Shown: positions 7,010-13,288, numbered from the stretch's first letter. The stretch is 13,351 bases of DNA from Dehalococcoidales bacterium (GCA_030620035.1 JAUXAE010000021.1:1-13351), one strand, 5' to 3'. Numbers and translations are program-made. The notes: generated by a model not told the origin, from the letters alone.

Positions 7010-8641
7010 CTAGGCTTCTACTTTCTGTTCCTCTCTTACTGTTACTCTGCCCGCCGTATTGACCAGGAAGTCTATGGTGGCCTCAGATGGATTGAGATGG
7101 GGCGGCTTCAGGTGGGCCAGCTCGGCACCGGCGGCTTGCTGTTTTAGCTTATAGAGCTTAAAGGCACCCTGGGGCAGTAGGGTGACCTCAAGCGGTCTTA
7201 AACTGGTGAACGATTCCAGGTCAGCGTAGGGGGCATCCAGTTTCTTGAGCTCTTCATGGACGGCGGCCGCTATCTGCTCGGTGGTGGTATAGCCATCCTG
7301 CTTGGCCTCGATATACAGGTGTAGTCTGGGGGTATCCTGCTTGACCTCTTTGCAGGCCACCCAATCCTGATAGGCCAGCCCGCTGTTCTCTACGGCCTGC
7401 CAGATAACCTTTTCTGATAGGCGGGTGAAGCCGGCGATGTCAATCTGGTCATCTATCCGGGAGAGGAAGGCCATCTGGGGTATGTCTATGTTAAGCCTTT
7501 CATTGCGCAGTGATGTTATTTTGACCAGATGCCCCAGCCGGTACCTGATAAAGGGGCCACCGTGAAAGCTGGTAATTACCAGTTCGTAGTTACCCGGCTT
7601 TACCTCATCCAGCAGATAGGTTGCTGGCTGGTAGCTAGGCTCCTGCCAGGCCTTGATGGCTTCTTCCTCAGGAATAAATTCAAGGAAGTTGAGATGGGGT
7701 ATGAAGGTCATGCCCTGGTAGTCCCAGGTCTGCATGGCTATCAGTGGTGCCTCGGTACAGCCGTGGAAATCCAGCGGATACCGGCCCCACGTCTCCTTGA
7801 TTTTTTCTCGGAATACAGAGCCGTCGATACCAAAGGTAATTAGGCCCTTGAGGGGCCATAGGTCTCTGGGCATTAAGGGGCGGCCGGCCAGTTTACTCTT
7901 GACCAGCCCCTTGGCCAGCCGCAGCAGAGCCCGGGGCCTTTTAAGCAGCGCCTTGATGTTTGTCTTGCCGTTTTTTTGACTGAAGCGGTTACCGATGGCT
8001 ACGGTAACGCTGGACATGGCCAGGCAAAGGTCCAGTCCCTCAGATAGGGCCAGCTCAAAGCCCTGCCTTATCCGGTCCTCAAAGGACATCCTTTCCGCCT
8101 CCTCTACCGGCGGCAGGAGATTAAACAGTTCGTGAGGCAGGACGCGGGTCATGGTGCCGGTGGCGTAGGGTGGTGGCGCCATCCCATAGAGAATCTTGTC
8201 GTGCTCCTGGAAGACAATTTCCCTCCTCTTTTTACAGCTGGAGAAGAATAGCAGGGCAAAGACTAGCGGCTCTATCTCGTCAAGTTGCCGGGCGGTAACT
8301 GGTGCCCAGCGGAAGGCATACTCGCCGGATTTGCCTGAGGTGTACTGCCACAGGATTGGCTTCCTGGGCAGCACATCCATCCTTCGCTTCAAGAGGTAGG
8401 GGGCATAGTCGGTGTAGGTGGTAAGGGGCACCAGCTCACGAAACTCGTCAACGCTTCTGGGATTGGAACCCCTAAAGATACGGCGGCCAAGCTGGCATCC
8501 CTTGAGCAGCTCGAGCTGCTCAAGGAGCAGGCGGCGCTGAATCCTCATGGAGTCCTCAAGGCTGAGGTCGATAAAGCCACAGCACCTTTGCCATAGCTCG
8601 TCGTGTTTACCCTGCCGGAATAGTTCGGCCAATTTGCTCAT
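7010..8641 (-). CDS. GH3-like acyl-adenylating (ANL superfamily) protein, diverged motifs
   Basis: The 543 residues follow the GH3 family (plant auxin/jasmonate amino-acid conjugases and bacterial relatives), which adenylates a carboxylic acid and transfers it to an amine. Recognisable blocks are a phosphate-loop region YTSGKSGEYAFRWAPVT (100-116), FGIDGSVFREKI (270-281), HGCTEAPLI (293-301, the Y/HGxTE motif) and FIRYRLGHLVKI (364-375). The family usually has a TSGTT-type loop and RYRxGD; here the loop reads SGKSG and the ribose-contacting Asp is His371. Either the substrate or chemistry differs or activity is reduced. The ATG has a very good SD, AAAGGAGGTT. It follows the methyltransferase gene by 23 nt on the same strand, so they are probably co-transcribed. 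The substrate is unknown. Confidence 0.82.
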   Translation of the reverse strand: MSKLAELFRQGKHDELWQRCCGFIDLSLEDSMRIQRRLLLEQLELLKGCQLGRRIFRGSNPRSVDEFRELVPLTTYTDYAPYLLKRRMDVLPRKPILWQYTSGKSGEYAFRWAPVTARQLDEIEPLVFALLFFSSCKKRREIVFQEHDKILYGMAPPPYATGTMTRVLPHELFNLLPPVEEAERMSFEDRIRQGFELALSEGLDLCLAMSSVTVAIGNRFSQKNGKTNIKALLKRPRALLRLAKGLVKSKLAGRPLMPRDLWPLKGLITFGIDGSVFREKIKETWGRYPLDFHGCTEAPLIAMQTWDYQGMTFIPHLNFLEFIPEEEAIKAWQEPSYQPATYLLDEVKPGNYELVITSFHGGPFIRYRLGHLVKITSLRNERLNIDIPQMAFLSRIDDQIDIAGFTRLSEKVIWQAVENSGLAYQDWVACKEVKQDTPRLHLYIEAKQDGYTTTEQIAAAVHEELKKLDAPYADLESFTSLRPLEVTLLPQGAFKLYKLKQQAAGAELAHLKPPHLNPSEATIDFLVNTAGRVTVREEQKVEA

Positions 8642-8664
8642 TTGATAACCTCCTTTTGTTTTGA

Positions 8665-9240
8665 TTATTTGGCCCCGACGCCTCTTAGTTGATTGATAAA
8701 AGCATTCAGGCTCTTTCTGTTGGGCCAGAGCATGGGGGTTTGCCGTCGGTAGTCGTCATAGCCGGGGAACATCCGGCCCAATAAAAATCGGTCCTGAATG
8801 GCTACCAGCAGGACATCCAGTAGTATCCATACTGGTGCCGCTATCAGTAGCAGGCTTGACCTTGAAACCAGGATAAGGGATAGCATGAGCACCATGAACC
8901 AGAAAACCCCGGGGTGGCGGACTAGGGCGTAGAGCCTGCTGGTTATTAGCTTGTCACCGATGCCGCTGGCGATGTATGTCTTGCCCAAGGGCAGGTTGAT
9001 AAACAGGGAATACAGGAATAGAAACAGGGAGACCAGAAGCAGTAGCCAGCCTAGCCAGGTTGACCAGCTAGGTAGCGGCAGCCTATCTCCGCTAAGGCAC
9101 ACCATCACGGTAGCGTAGATGAGTAGGGCACTACCCAATGCCCAGGTGGCCGGCTTGGCCAAGGGAAGCCTTTTTAGGGCGACAATATCAAAAAGGTGTA
9201 TTACCAAAAAACCGAGTATGCCCAGCCCTATGTAACTCAT
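8665..9240 (-). CDS. ICMT/PEMT-like integral membrane methyltransferase
   Basis: A 191-residue membrane protein with about five hydrophobic helices (2-20, 31-49, 61-82, 112-126, 130-148). The C-terminal signature of the isoprenylcysteine carboxyl methyltransferase/phospholipid methyltransferase superfamily is present: SRLYALVRHPGVFWF (101-115, the YxxxRHPxY-type SAM-binding motif) and IQDRFLLGRMFPGYDDYRRQTPMLWP, in place of the usual Exx..FGxxYxxYxxxVP. I chose the ATG at 9240 rather than an upstream TTG at 9318. That TTG abuts the terminator T run and belongs to a TTGACT -35-like box, and a palindromic operator lies between. No clear SD is seen before 9240, so the start is uncertain. Substrate unknown; pairing with the GH3 gene suggests a shared small-molecule or lipid pathway. 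Confidence 0.75.
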   Translation of the reverse strand: MSYIGLGILGFLVIHLFDIVALKRLPLAKPATWALGSALLIYATVMVCLSGDRLPLPSWSTWLGWLLLLVSLFLFLYSLFINLPLGKTYIASGIGDKLITSRLYALVRHPGVFWFMVLMLSLILVSRSSLLLIAAPVWILLDVLLVAIQDRFLLGRMFPGYDDYRRQTPMLWPNRKSLNAFINQLRGVGAK

Positions 9241-9281
9241 GCCAATACTATTACAGATTGGGCCAGCGATGGGAAGGTTTT

Positions 9282-9303
9282 GTGTTCTAGAACAGTGTTC
9301 TAG
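9282..9303. promoter_or_regulatory. Palindromic operator candidate before the methyltransferase-GH3 operon
   Basis: CTAGAACA-G-TGTTCTAG (9287-9303) is a perfect 17-nt palindrome around a central G. A direct repeat GTGTTCTAG also occurs at 9282-9290 and 9295-9303. On the minus strand a TTGACT (9313-9318) lies just upstream, so the palindrome covers the expected -10 area, a typical repressor position. The GAAC-to-GTTC spacing is 3, unlike the 4 of a Gram-positive LexA box. Confidence 0.6.
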
Positions 9304-9316
9304 TGAAGCTAGAGTC

Positions 9317-9346
9317 AATAAAAAACCCTCTCCTTCAAGGAGAGGG
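9317..9346 (-). terminator. Intrinsic terminator of the wHTH/RHH operon
   Basis: On the minus strand a perfect 10-bp stem (9337-9346 with 9326-9335, one-base formal loop, effectively TTGAA) is followed by TTTTTTATT. It begins about 42 nt after the stop codon at 9388. The stem shares its CCCTCTCCTT/AAGGAGAGGG core with the palindrome at 1731-1758. Confidence 0.82.
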
Positions 9347-9387
9347 GTAAAAGCCTCTAGCGGCTAGAACTGGAGATAACTAACCGG

Positions 9388-9801
9388 TTACTTCCATTTA
9401 ATCTTGACCTCTCTGCCCTCTTCAGGGCCCAGGTCGCTATCAAGTTCAGCCAGTTTGCTGGTCAGCTCGGCGAAATCAGTCTTTGGTGACTCCTTGCCCA
9501 GCTCAAGCCCGTAGCCGATGAAGAAATCGACAAAGCTTTTGAGCAGCCTCTTGGTGTCTTGCTGGAAGACCTGCATCTCTTCCTTGGTGGCGTATTTTGA
9601 ATCGGTGGACAGCAGCTTCTTGATATCTTGCTTTAGAGCCTGAATCTCTTCCCCGGTGACATACCCGGGCTCCTTGACCTCCTCCTTGAGGTGGCTATCA
9701 ATTAGGAAATTGATGAAGTCTGCCTGAGATAGGTCCCCGCGGTTATCGTTGATTTTATTGACCAACTCACCGGGCATTATCAGCATTCTTTTCTCGGCCA
9801 T
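9388..9801 (-). CDS. Small ribbon-helix-helix-like protein with coiled-coil tail
   Basis: A 137-residue protein I do not recognise by name. Residues 4-38 (KRMLIMPGELVNKI...FINFLIDSHL) look like a ribbon-helix-helix DNA-binding unit: a beta strand, then two short helices. It is followed by a charged helical segment containing a 23-residue repeat (YVTGEEIQALKQDIKKLL at 47-64 and YATKEEMQVFQQDTKRLL at 70-87), likely coiled coil, and an acidic tail ending KIKWK. I chose the ATG at 9801 because AAAGGAG sits at ideal spacing (AAAGGAGAATTT before ATG). The upstream GTG/ATG at 9831/9828 lacks an SD and would overlap the previous stop. It is transcribed after the winged-helix gene and ends at a clear terminator. 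Probable regulator or antitoxin-like DNA-binding protein. Confidence 0.68.
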   Translation of the reverse strand: MAEKRMLIMPGELVNKINDNRGDLSQADFINFLIDSHLKEEVKEPGYVTGEEIQALKQDIKKLLSTDSKYATKEEMQVFQQDTKRLLKSFVDFFIGYGLELGKESPKTDFAELTSKLAELDSDLGPEEGREVKIKWK

Positions 9802-9830
9802 AAATTCTCCTTTATACTTCGCCGCCATCA

Positions 9831-10106
9831 CTAGATTTCGTCGGGCTCTCTCAGCTCCAGCGTTTCCAGAATACTGTCGATACTCCTTAGTAACTCAAGC
9901 CCTTTCTTGGTCACCCGGTAGGTTATCGATGGATTGCCCACCGTTACCCTGTCTACTAGCTGTCTTTCCAGTAGAAAGCTGAGGTACTTCTTGAGCTGGA
10001 AGTAGCTCATGTTGACGCTATACATTATCTCGGTCTTGCCGGCCTCACCGAGCCTTAGCATATCGGCAACTATTTCAATACTGGACCTGCGGCGGTCTAA
10101 CTTCAT
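9831..10106 (-). CDS. Winged-helix transcriptional regulator (ArnR1/HTH_45-like)
   Basis: A 91-residue single-domain DNA-binding protein. RRRSSIEIVADMLRLGEAGKTEIMYSVN is followed by MSYFQLKKYLSFLL (33-46, recognition helix), LLERQLVDRV (45-54) and the wing with TYRVTKKGLELL (62-73). This order is that of the small archaeal-type winged-helix family (ArnR1-like), also found in Dehalococcoidia. The ATG at 10106 has AGGGGATGG about 8 nt upstream as a usable SD. The RHH-like gene starts 29 nt after the stop, so the two are one operon. A large palindrome directly upstream overlaps the promoter and suggests autoregulation. Target genes beyond itself are unknown. Confidence 0.8.
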   Translation of the reverse strand: MKLDRRRSSIEIVADMLRLGEAGKTEIMYSVNMSYFQLKKYLSFLLERQLVDRVTVGNPSITYRVTKKGLELLRSIDSILETLELREPDEI

Positions 10107-10135
10107 TTTGACACCATCCCCTACTTTTTACCCAT

Positions 10136-10160
10136 TACTATCTTACTAAGATAGTACTAT
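10136..10160. promoter_or_regulatory. Overlapping palindromic operator in front of the wHTH gene
   Basis: A perfect 21-nt palindrome is centred on C10146 (arms TACTATCTTA and TAAGATAGTA, 10136-10156). It overlaps a second perfect palindrome ATAGTACTAT (10151-10160). The site starts 30 nt upstream of the regulator's ATG. Size, symmetry and place fit a dimer-bound autoregulatory operator. Confidence 0.65.
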
Positions 10161-10177
10161 TATACTAGCCCTGTCAA
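10148..10177 (-). promoter_or_regulatory. Promoter of the wHTH/RHH operon
   Basis: On the minus strand a perfect TTGACA (10172-10177) is followed after 18 bp by TATCTT (10148-10153), which lies within the palindrome. A perfect TATAAT (10159-10164) is also present but only 7 bp from TTGACA, so it would need another -35. Either reading puts the palindrome over or just after the -10 box. Confidence 0.5.
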
Positions 10178-10219
10178 GTCGGGTTATGTTATCTGGAAAA
10201 ATTGGAAGGCGGATACTGT

Positions 10220-10984
10220 TTAGAAGAGGCCCAGATACCAGTCAACAAGGCTGGTGCCGTGAAGCAGGGCGGCCATAGCGCCCAGGGAAAGGAATGGGCC
10301 GAAGGGGATGGCCTGCTTGCGCCCTCTTAGCTTGAGCAGCAGTAAGACTACGGCTACCAGGCCGCCCAGAACTACAGCCAGCAGGATGGCCACCAGCACT
10401 AGAGGAAAACCGGTGACCAGGCCGATAAGGGTGGCCATTTTAATGTCCCCCCAGCCCATACCGCCGCGGGAGGCGATAACGATTAACAGGAACAGGCCTA
10501 GGCCCAGGCCGGCACCACCGGCGCCACTGGCTATCCCGGGCACAACTTCTAAATCAGGCAGGAATATATTAATGGCCAGGGCTACCACCATGGCCGGATA
10601 GACTATCTTATTAAGAATAAGCCCGTGTTCCAGGTCAATGACCATTAGGACCAGAAATAGGCAGCCGTAGAAGGCGCTGGCGGCCAGGTCAGGGCTGAGA
10701 CCGTAGAGCCAGTAGAGGTAGGCGAAGAGGGCACCACTACCCATTTCTACCCAGAGCAGGCGTCTGGGGATTGGGGCCTGGCAGTAGCGGCAGCGGCCCC
10801 TCAAGGCAAGGTAGCTTAACACCGGAATCAGGTCTTTAGCCGATAGACGCTGCTGGCAGGAACCGCAGTGAGAGGCTGGGAAGACAAGCGACTTAGCCGA
10901 GGGCAGGCGGTCAATGACGACATTGAGGAAGCTACCCACGGCCATCCCCAGCAGGGCAAAGACAACTGCCCAGATAATCTCCAT
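10220..10984 (-). CDS. Prepilin leader peptidase/N-methyltransferase (PilD type)
   Basis: A polytopic membrane aspartic protease that cleaves class III leader peptides of type IV pilins and methylates the new N-terminal Phe. The 254 residues (from ATG 10984) show GSFLNVVIDRLP (17-28), the cytoplasmic zinc module with two CxxC pairs (C40/C43 and C65/C68) and LSYLALRGRCRYC. The catalytic aspartates are D117 (MVIDLEHGLILN) and D180 (GMGWGDIKMA), and IPFGPFLSLGA lies near the C-terminus. I chose ATG 10984 because it starts right at the first helix. A longer TTG start at 11023 adds a basic 13-residue tail and coincides with a TTGACT box. No SD precedes 10984. Its likely substrate is the pilin at 12631, on the opposite strand. 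Confidence 0.9.
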   Translation of the reverse strand: MEIIWAVVFALLGMAVGSFLNVVIDRLPSAKSLVFPASHCGSCQQRLSAKDLIPVLSYLALRGRCRYCQAPIPRRLLWVEMGSGALFAYLYWLYGLSPDLAASAFYGCLFLVLMVIDLEHGLILNKIVYPAMVVALAINIFLPDLEVVPGIASGAGGAGLGLGLFLLIVIASRGGMGWGDIKMATLIGLVTGFPLVLVAILLAVVLGGLVAVVLLLLKLRGRKQAIPFGPFLSLGAMAALLHGTSLVDWYLGLF

Positions 10985-10994
10985 AGCCGCGTCT

Positions 10995-11078
10995 ATTTTG
11001 GCCGATTTTGCTCTTCTAGTCAACAGCAGTATAAAATTGTCGTAATCTATTGACTTTTGGCACTTTAGTTTCTATAAT
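10995..11078. promoter_or_regulatory. Divergent promoter region between pilD and the zinc-ribbon gene
   Basis: Plus strand: TTGACT (11050-11055), 17 bp, TATAAT (11073-11078), a near-perfect promoter for the gene starting at 11107. Minus strand: TTGACT (11018-11023), 17 bp, CAAAAT (10995-11000), a weaker match serving pilD. The minus-strand promoter would place the RNA start only about 4-5 nt before ATG 10984, making the message almost leaderless, in line with the missing SD. The two -35 boxes face away from each other with 26 bp between them. Confidence 0.6.
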
Positions 11079-11106
11079 TATTCAGGAGACTATTTGGGGG
11101 TGGAGT

Positions 11107-12480
11107 ATGACTAGAGAGACCAAGGGCAAAGCAGAGACACAGGACCAGCCGGGTATTAAAATATGGACCGATGAGAAGGTGATGAAATTGGTGGCCGAGA
11201 TGCTGGCCGGTAACATTGCTGATATTAGGCCCCAGATTGATTTTACCACTGAGCTGGGCTTCAGCTATGCGGCGGCGGAAAAGGTTCTGGGCTTAAAGAG
11301 TGACCAGTTAGTGGCTGTTCTGGAAGCGCTGGATAGAGCCGATATACTGAAGAAGAGGTTCTTTGACCGGCTGCTGCGTTGCCCCCAGTGCCGGTCACTA
11401 AACCTGAGGCCGACCACCCACTGTCCCAAGTGCGGCTCGGGCAACATTGCCCGGGGCAGGATCCTGGAACACATCGTCTGTAAGTATGCCGGTCTTGAAG
11501 AGGATTTCGTGACCAAGGGCAGGTATACCTGCCCCAAGTGTCAACAGGAACTGAAGACGGTTGGCGTTGACTACCAGAGCCTGGGGATGCTCTACAAGTG
11601 CCGTGATTGTGATGAGACATTCCGGCTGCCCCAGATAAAATGGCAGTGCCTGAAGTGTTTCTCGGTTACCGCTGAGGATAAGATTACCGAGATAGATATC
11701 TACTATTACCGCTTCAATGAGGAAAAGCGGAGCTGGCTGGAGTTTGAGCTCAAGCCCAAGCTCAAGCTGATAGACTTCTTAAAGCAACGCGGCTACAAGG
11801 TAACCGAGAATGCCGCCGTCAAGGGCAGATCGGGCGCCGAGCATAAAATAGACATACTGGCCACCAGGGACGACGGCATCATTACCTATGCCATTGCCAT
11901 CGGTATCAAGGTAGCCGGCGACAGGATAGAGCTGGGCGAGATCTTTGATTTTGACGACAAGGCCTACGATATCGGTATTCATGATAAGGTCTTGGTGGTG
12001 GTGCCCGAACTGGGCCGGGAGGCCGAGAAGTTTGCCAGCCAGCAGCGGATAAAGGTGCTTGAGGTCAGGGATCTGGAGACGGTGCTGGCCGGTGGTGCCC
12101 CCGTGGCGATTGAGGGCATAAAGCGGGAACCCTTTGAATTCAAGTCCAAGTCACGGATGATTGATTATCTGGTGAATTGCGGTTATGAGATAAAGGAAAA
12201 CGCTAAAGTTAAGGGTAAGTCGGGCGCCGACCACAGTATAGATATACTGGCCACCAAGGATGACGGCATCGTTACCCACCATATCGCCATCGGCATCCTG
12301 CAGTCTGAGCAGCCGGTGGACCTGTCTAGCGTCTTTGATTTTGACGATAAGGCCTATGATATCGGTATAATGGACAAGGTCCTTGTTGCCCTTCCCGGGC
12401 TCACTAATGAGGCCCGGCAGTTTGCCCGGCGGCAGAAAATCAAGGTCTTTGAGGTGGCGACCCTGGAGACTTCCGGCTAA
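11107..12480 (+). CDS. Multi-zinc-ribbon protein (TackOD1-like) with two tandem nuclease-fold-like domains
   Basis: A 457-residue soluble protein of unknown function. Residues about 20-90 look like a helical or winged-helix module. Residues 92-184 hold CPQC (92/95), CPKC (106/109), H122-C125, CPKC (142/145), CRDC (165/168) and CLKC (181/184), resembling the TackOD1 zinc-binding output domain. Two copies of a roughly 105-residue alpha/beta domain follow (221-325 and 351-455), offset by exactly 130 residues with no gap. Shared blocks are KGxSGAxHxIDILATxDDGI, FDFDDKAYDIGI, DKVLV and IKVxEV. The layout recalls PD-(D/E)xK restriction-like folds, but the catalytic (E/Q)xK reads GIK in copy 1 and GIL in copy 2, so catalysis is doubtful. 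Start: ATG 11107 with GGGGGTGGAG upstream. The longer TTG at 11050 is the -35 box of this gene's own promoter. Confidence 0.75.
   Translation: MTRETKGKAETQDQPGIKIWTDEKVMKLVAEMLAGNIADIRPQIDFTTELGFSYAAAEKVLGLKSDQLVAVLEALDRADILKKRFFDRLLRCPQCRSLNLRPTTHCPKCGSGNIARGRILEHIVCKYAGLEEDFVTKGRYTCPKCQQELKTVGVDYQSLGMLYKCRDCDETFRLPQIKWQCLKCFSVTAEDKITEIDIYYYRFNEEKRSWLEFELKPKLKLIDFLKQRGYKVTENAAVKGRSGAEHKIDILATRDDGIITYAIAIGIKVAGDRIELGEIFDFDDKAYDIGIHDKVLVVVPELGREAEKFASQQRIKVLEVRDLETVLAGGAPVAIEGIKREPFEFKSKSRMIDYLVNCGYEIKENAKVKGKSGADHSIDILATKDDGIVTHHIAIGILQSEQPVDLSSVFDFDDKAYDIGIMDKVLVALPGLTNEARQFARRQKIKVFEVATLETSG
11767..12471 (+). repeat. Intragenic tandem duplication, 390-bp period
   Basis: The coding blocks at 11767-12081 and 12157-12471 encode homologous domains aligned without insertion or deletion. 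Stretches such as 11944-11979 and 12337-12372 are nearly identical in DNA, differing mainly at third codon positions. This points to a domain duplication kept under selection. Confidence 0.8.
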
Positions 12481-12545
12481 GACTTTTAGCTATTTTTGGG
12501 GACAGTTGACTAAAAGTACTAGTTAAAACTATGACTAACAGGCTA

Positions 12546-12574
12546 TTGACCCCCCAGATGGATATAACTATAAT
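12546..12574 (+). promoter_or_regulatory. Strong promoter of the pilin gene
   Basis: TTGACC (12546-12551), exactly 17 bp, then a perfect TATAAT (12569-12574). The start site would be near 12581, leaving a leader of about 50 nt. A second possible pair, TTGACT (12506-12511) with TATGAC (12530-12535), lies upstream. The 12481-12545 stretch has no clear terminator for the preceding gene. Confidence 0.7.
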
Positions 12575-12630
12575 TAGGCTAACCTATCTTTATATAACCA
12601 AAAATAAACAAAGAAAGGAGGTGACCGAAA

Positions 12631-12993
12631 GTGAAGAAGTTCTTCAAGAAATTTAGGAAGGGCCAGAAGGGTTTCACCCTGATTGAGCTGCTGGTGGTGA
12701 TTGCCATCCTGGGTGTGCTGGCGGCAATAGCTATTCCCAATGTGGCCGGGTTCATTGGCAGAGGCGAGAGTGAGGCGGCGCAGACTGAGCTCTACAATGT
12801 CTACACAGCAGTTAGTGCGGCCCTGGCTGAAGCCGTGGTTCCCGGTACCTTAGATGTCACATACCCAGGTACGCAAATCATAGCCAGCTCGGCTGCTGTT
12901 GATGGTGACCCGGCTAAGTACTTGCTGACCAACTCTGAGTGGACGTACACTATTCTTGCTGACGGCTCCACAACGCAAGGCGCCAAAGCATAG
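12631..12993 (+). CDS. Type IV pilin / pseudopilin
   Basis: A 120-residue class III signal-peptide protein. The leader is basic (MKKFFKKFRKGQKG, 14 residues). Cleavage is expected after G14, before FTLIELLVVIAILGVLAAIAIPN, with the conserved Glu at position 5 of the mature chain (E19). The mature protein is about 106 residues with the usual N-terminal hydrophobic helix. It has no cysteine, so there is no disulfide-closed D region, and it is short for a major pilin. A minor pilin or pseudopilin is equally possible. The start is a GTG, fixed by an SD of unusual strength, AAAGGAGGTGA. The strong promoter and SD suggest high expression. The prepilin peptidase lies nearby on the opposite strand. 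Confidence 0.9.
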   Translation: MKKFFKKFRKGQKGFTLIELLVVIAILGVLAAIAIPNVAGFIGRGESEAAQTELYNVYTAVSAALAEAVVPGTLDVTYPGTQIIASSAAVDGDPAKYLLTNSEWTYTILADGSTTQGAKA

Positions 12994-13070
12994 CCTGGTA
13001 GTAAGTAGATTATAGGAGTGGCCGGCTCTGGCACAGAGCAGCAGCAATTGGGATTAATAACCCAGAGGTT

Positions 13071-13168
13071 TCGCCCAAAAGGGCGATTCGGCCAAGAAAG
13101 GCTTATCGGTGGGGTTTGTATATTGCCCTGCCGATGAGCTTTTCTGTTTTATCCTGCTTGTTGCCGAA
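13071..13168 (+). ncRNA. Candidate structured RNA or complex 3' UTR element
   Basis: Hairpin TCGCCC-AAAA-GGGCGA (13071-13086) directly abuts a closing stem TTCGGC/GCCGAA (13087-13092 with 13163-13168). Inside is a 20-bp stem (13095-13114 with 13126-13145, four G-U pairs as RNA) with an 11-nt loop. The 3' arm ends in TTTTCT and GTTTTAT follows, so it may instead be the pilin-gene terminator. No known riboswitch class is recognised. Confidence 0.45.
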
Positions 13169-13248
13169 GCGAGGGAGGCTGTCTATCGCGGGAAGGTTTA
13201 AGAGAGGTTTGCCCCTTCTAACAGTTATTTCTCCCCGGAAGAAACATT

Positions 13249-13288
13249 GGTAATCAGGGGAGTTTAAGGGTAATCAGGGGAGTTTAAG
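13249..13288 (+). repeat. Exact tandem repeat, 2 x 20 bp
   Basis: The unit GGTAATCAGGGGAGTTTAAG occurs at 13249-13268 and again at 13269-13288 without a mismatch. The second copy runs straight into the terminator hairpin. Confidence 0.92.

Noticed and set aside
9285..9303. LexA/SOS box
   Set aside because: GAAC and GTTC are 3 bp apart rather than 4, and no DNA-repair gene follows.
9238..9318. N-terminal extension of the methyltransferase from TTG 9318
   Set aside because: The extension overlaps the terminator T run, a -35-like box and a palindromic operator, and its residues are not membrane-like.
12801..13047. Minus-strand ORFs opposite the pilin
   Set aside because: They are antisense shadows of the pilin gene without SD or recognisable motifs.
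13060..13170. c-di-GMP (GEMM) riboswitch near the pilin
   Set aside because: The conserved GEMM loops and tetraloop receptor are not present, and the element lies downstream of the pilin rather than upstream.
13134..13253. 39-codon ORF after the pilin
   Set aside because: There is no SD, its start lies inside a 20-bp hairpin, and the peptide resembles no family I know.
13249..13288. CRISPR array
   Set aside because: Only two directly adjoining 20-bp copies occur, without spacers or cas genes.
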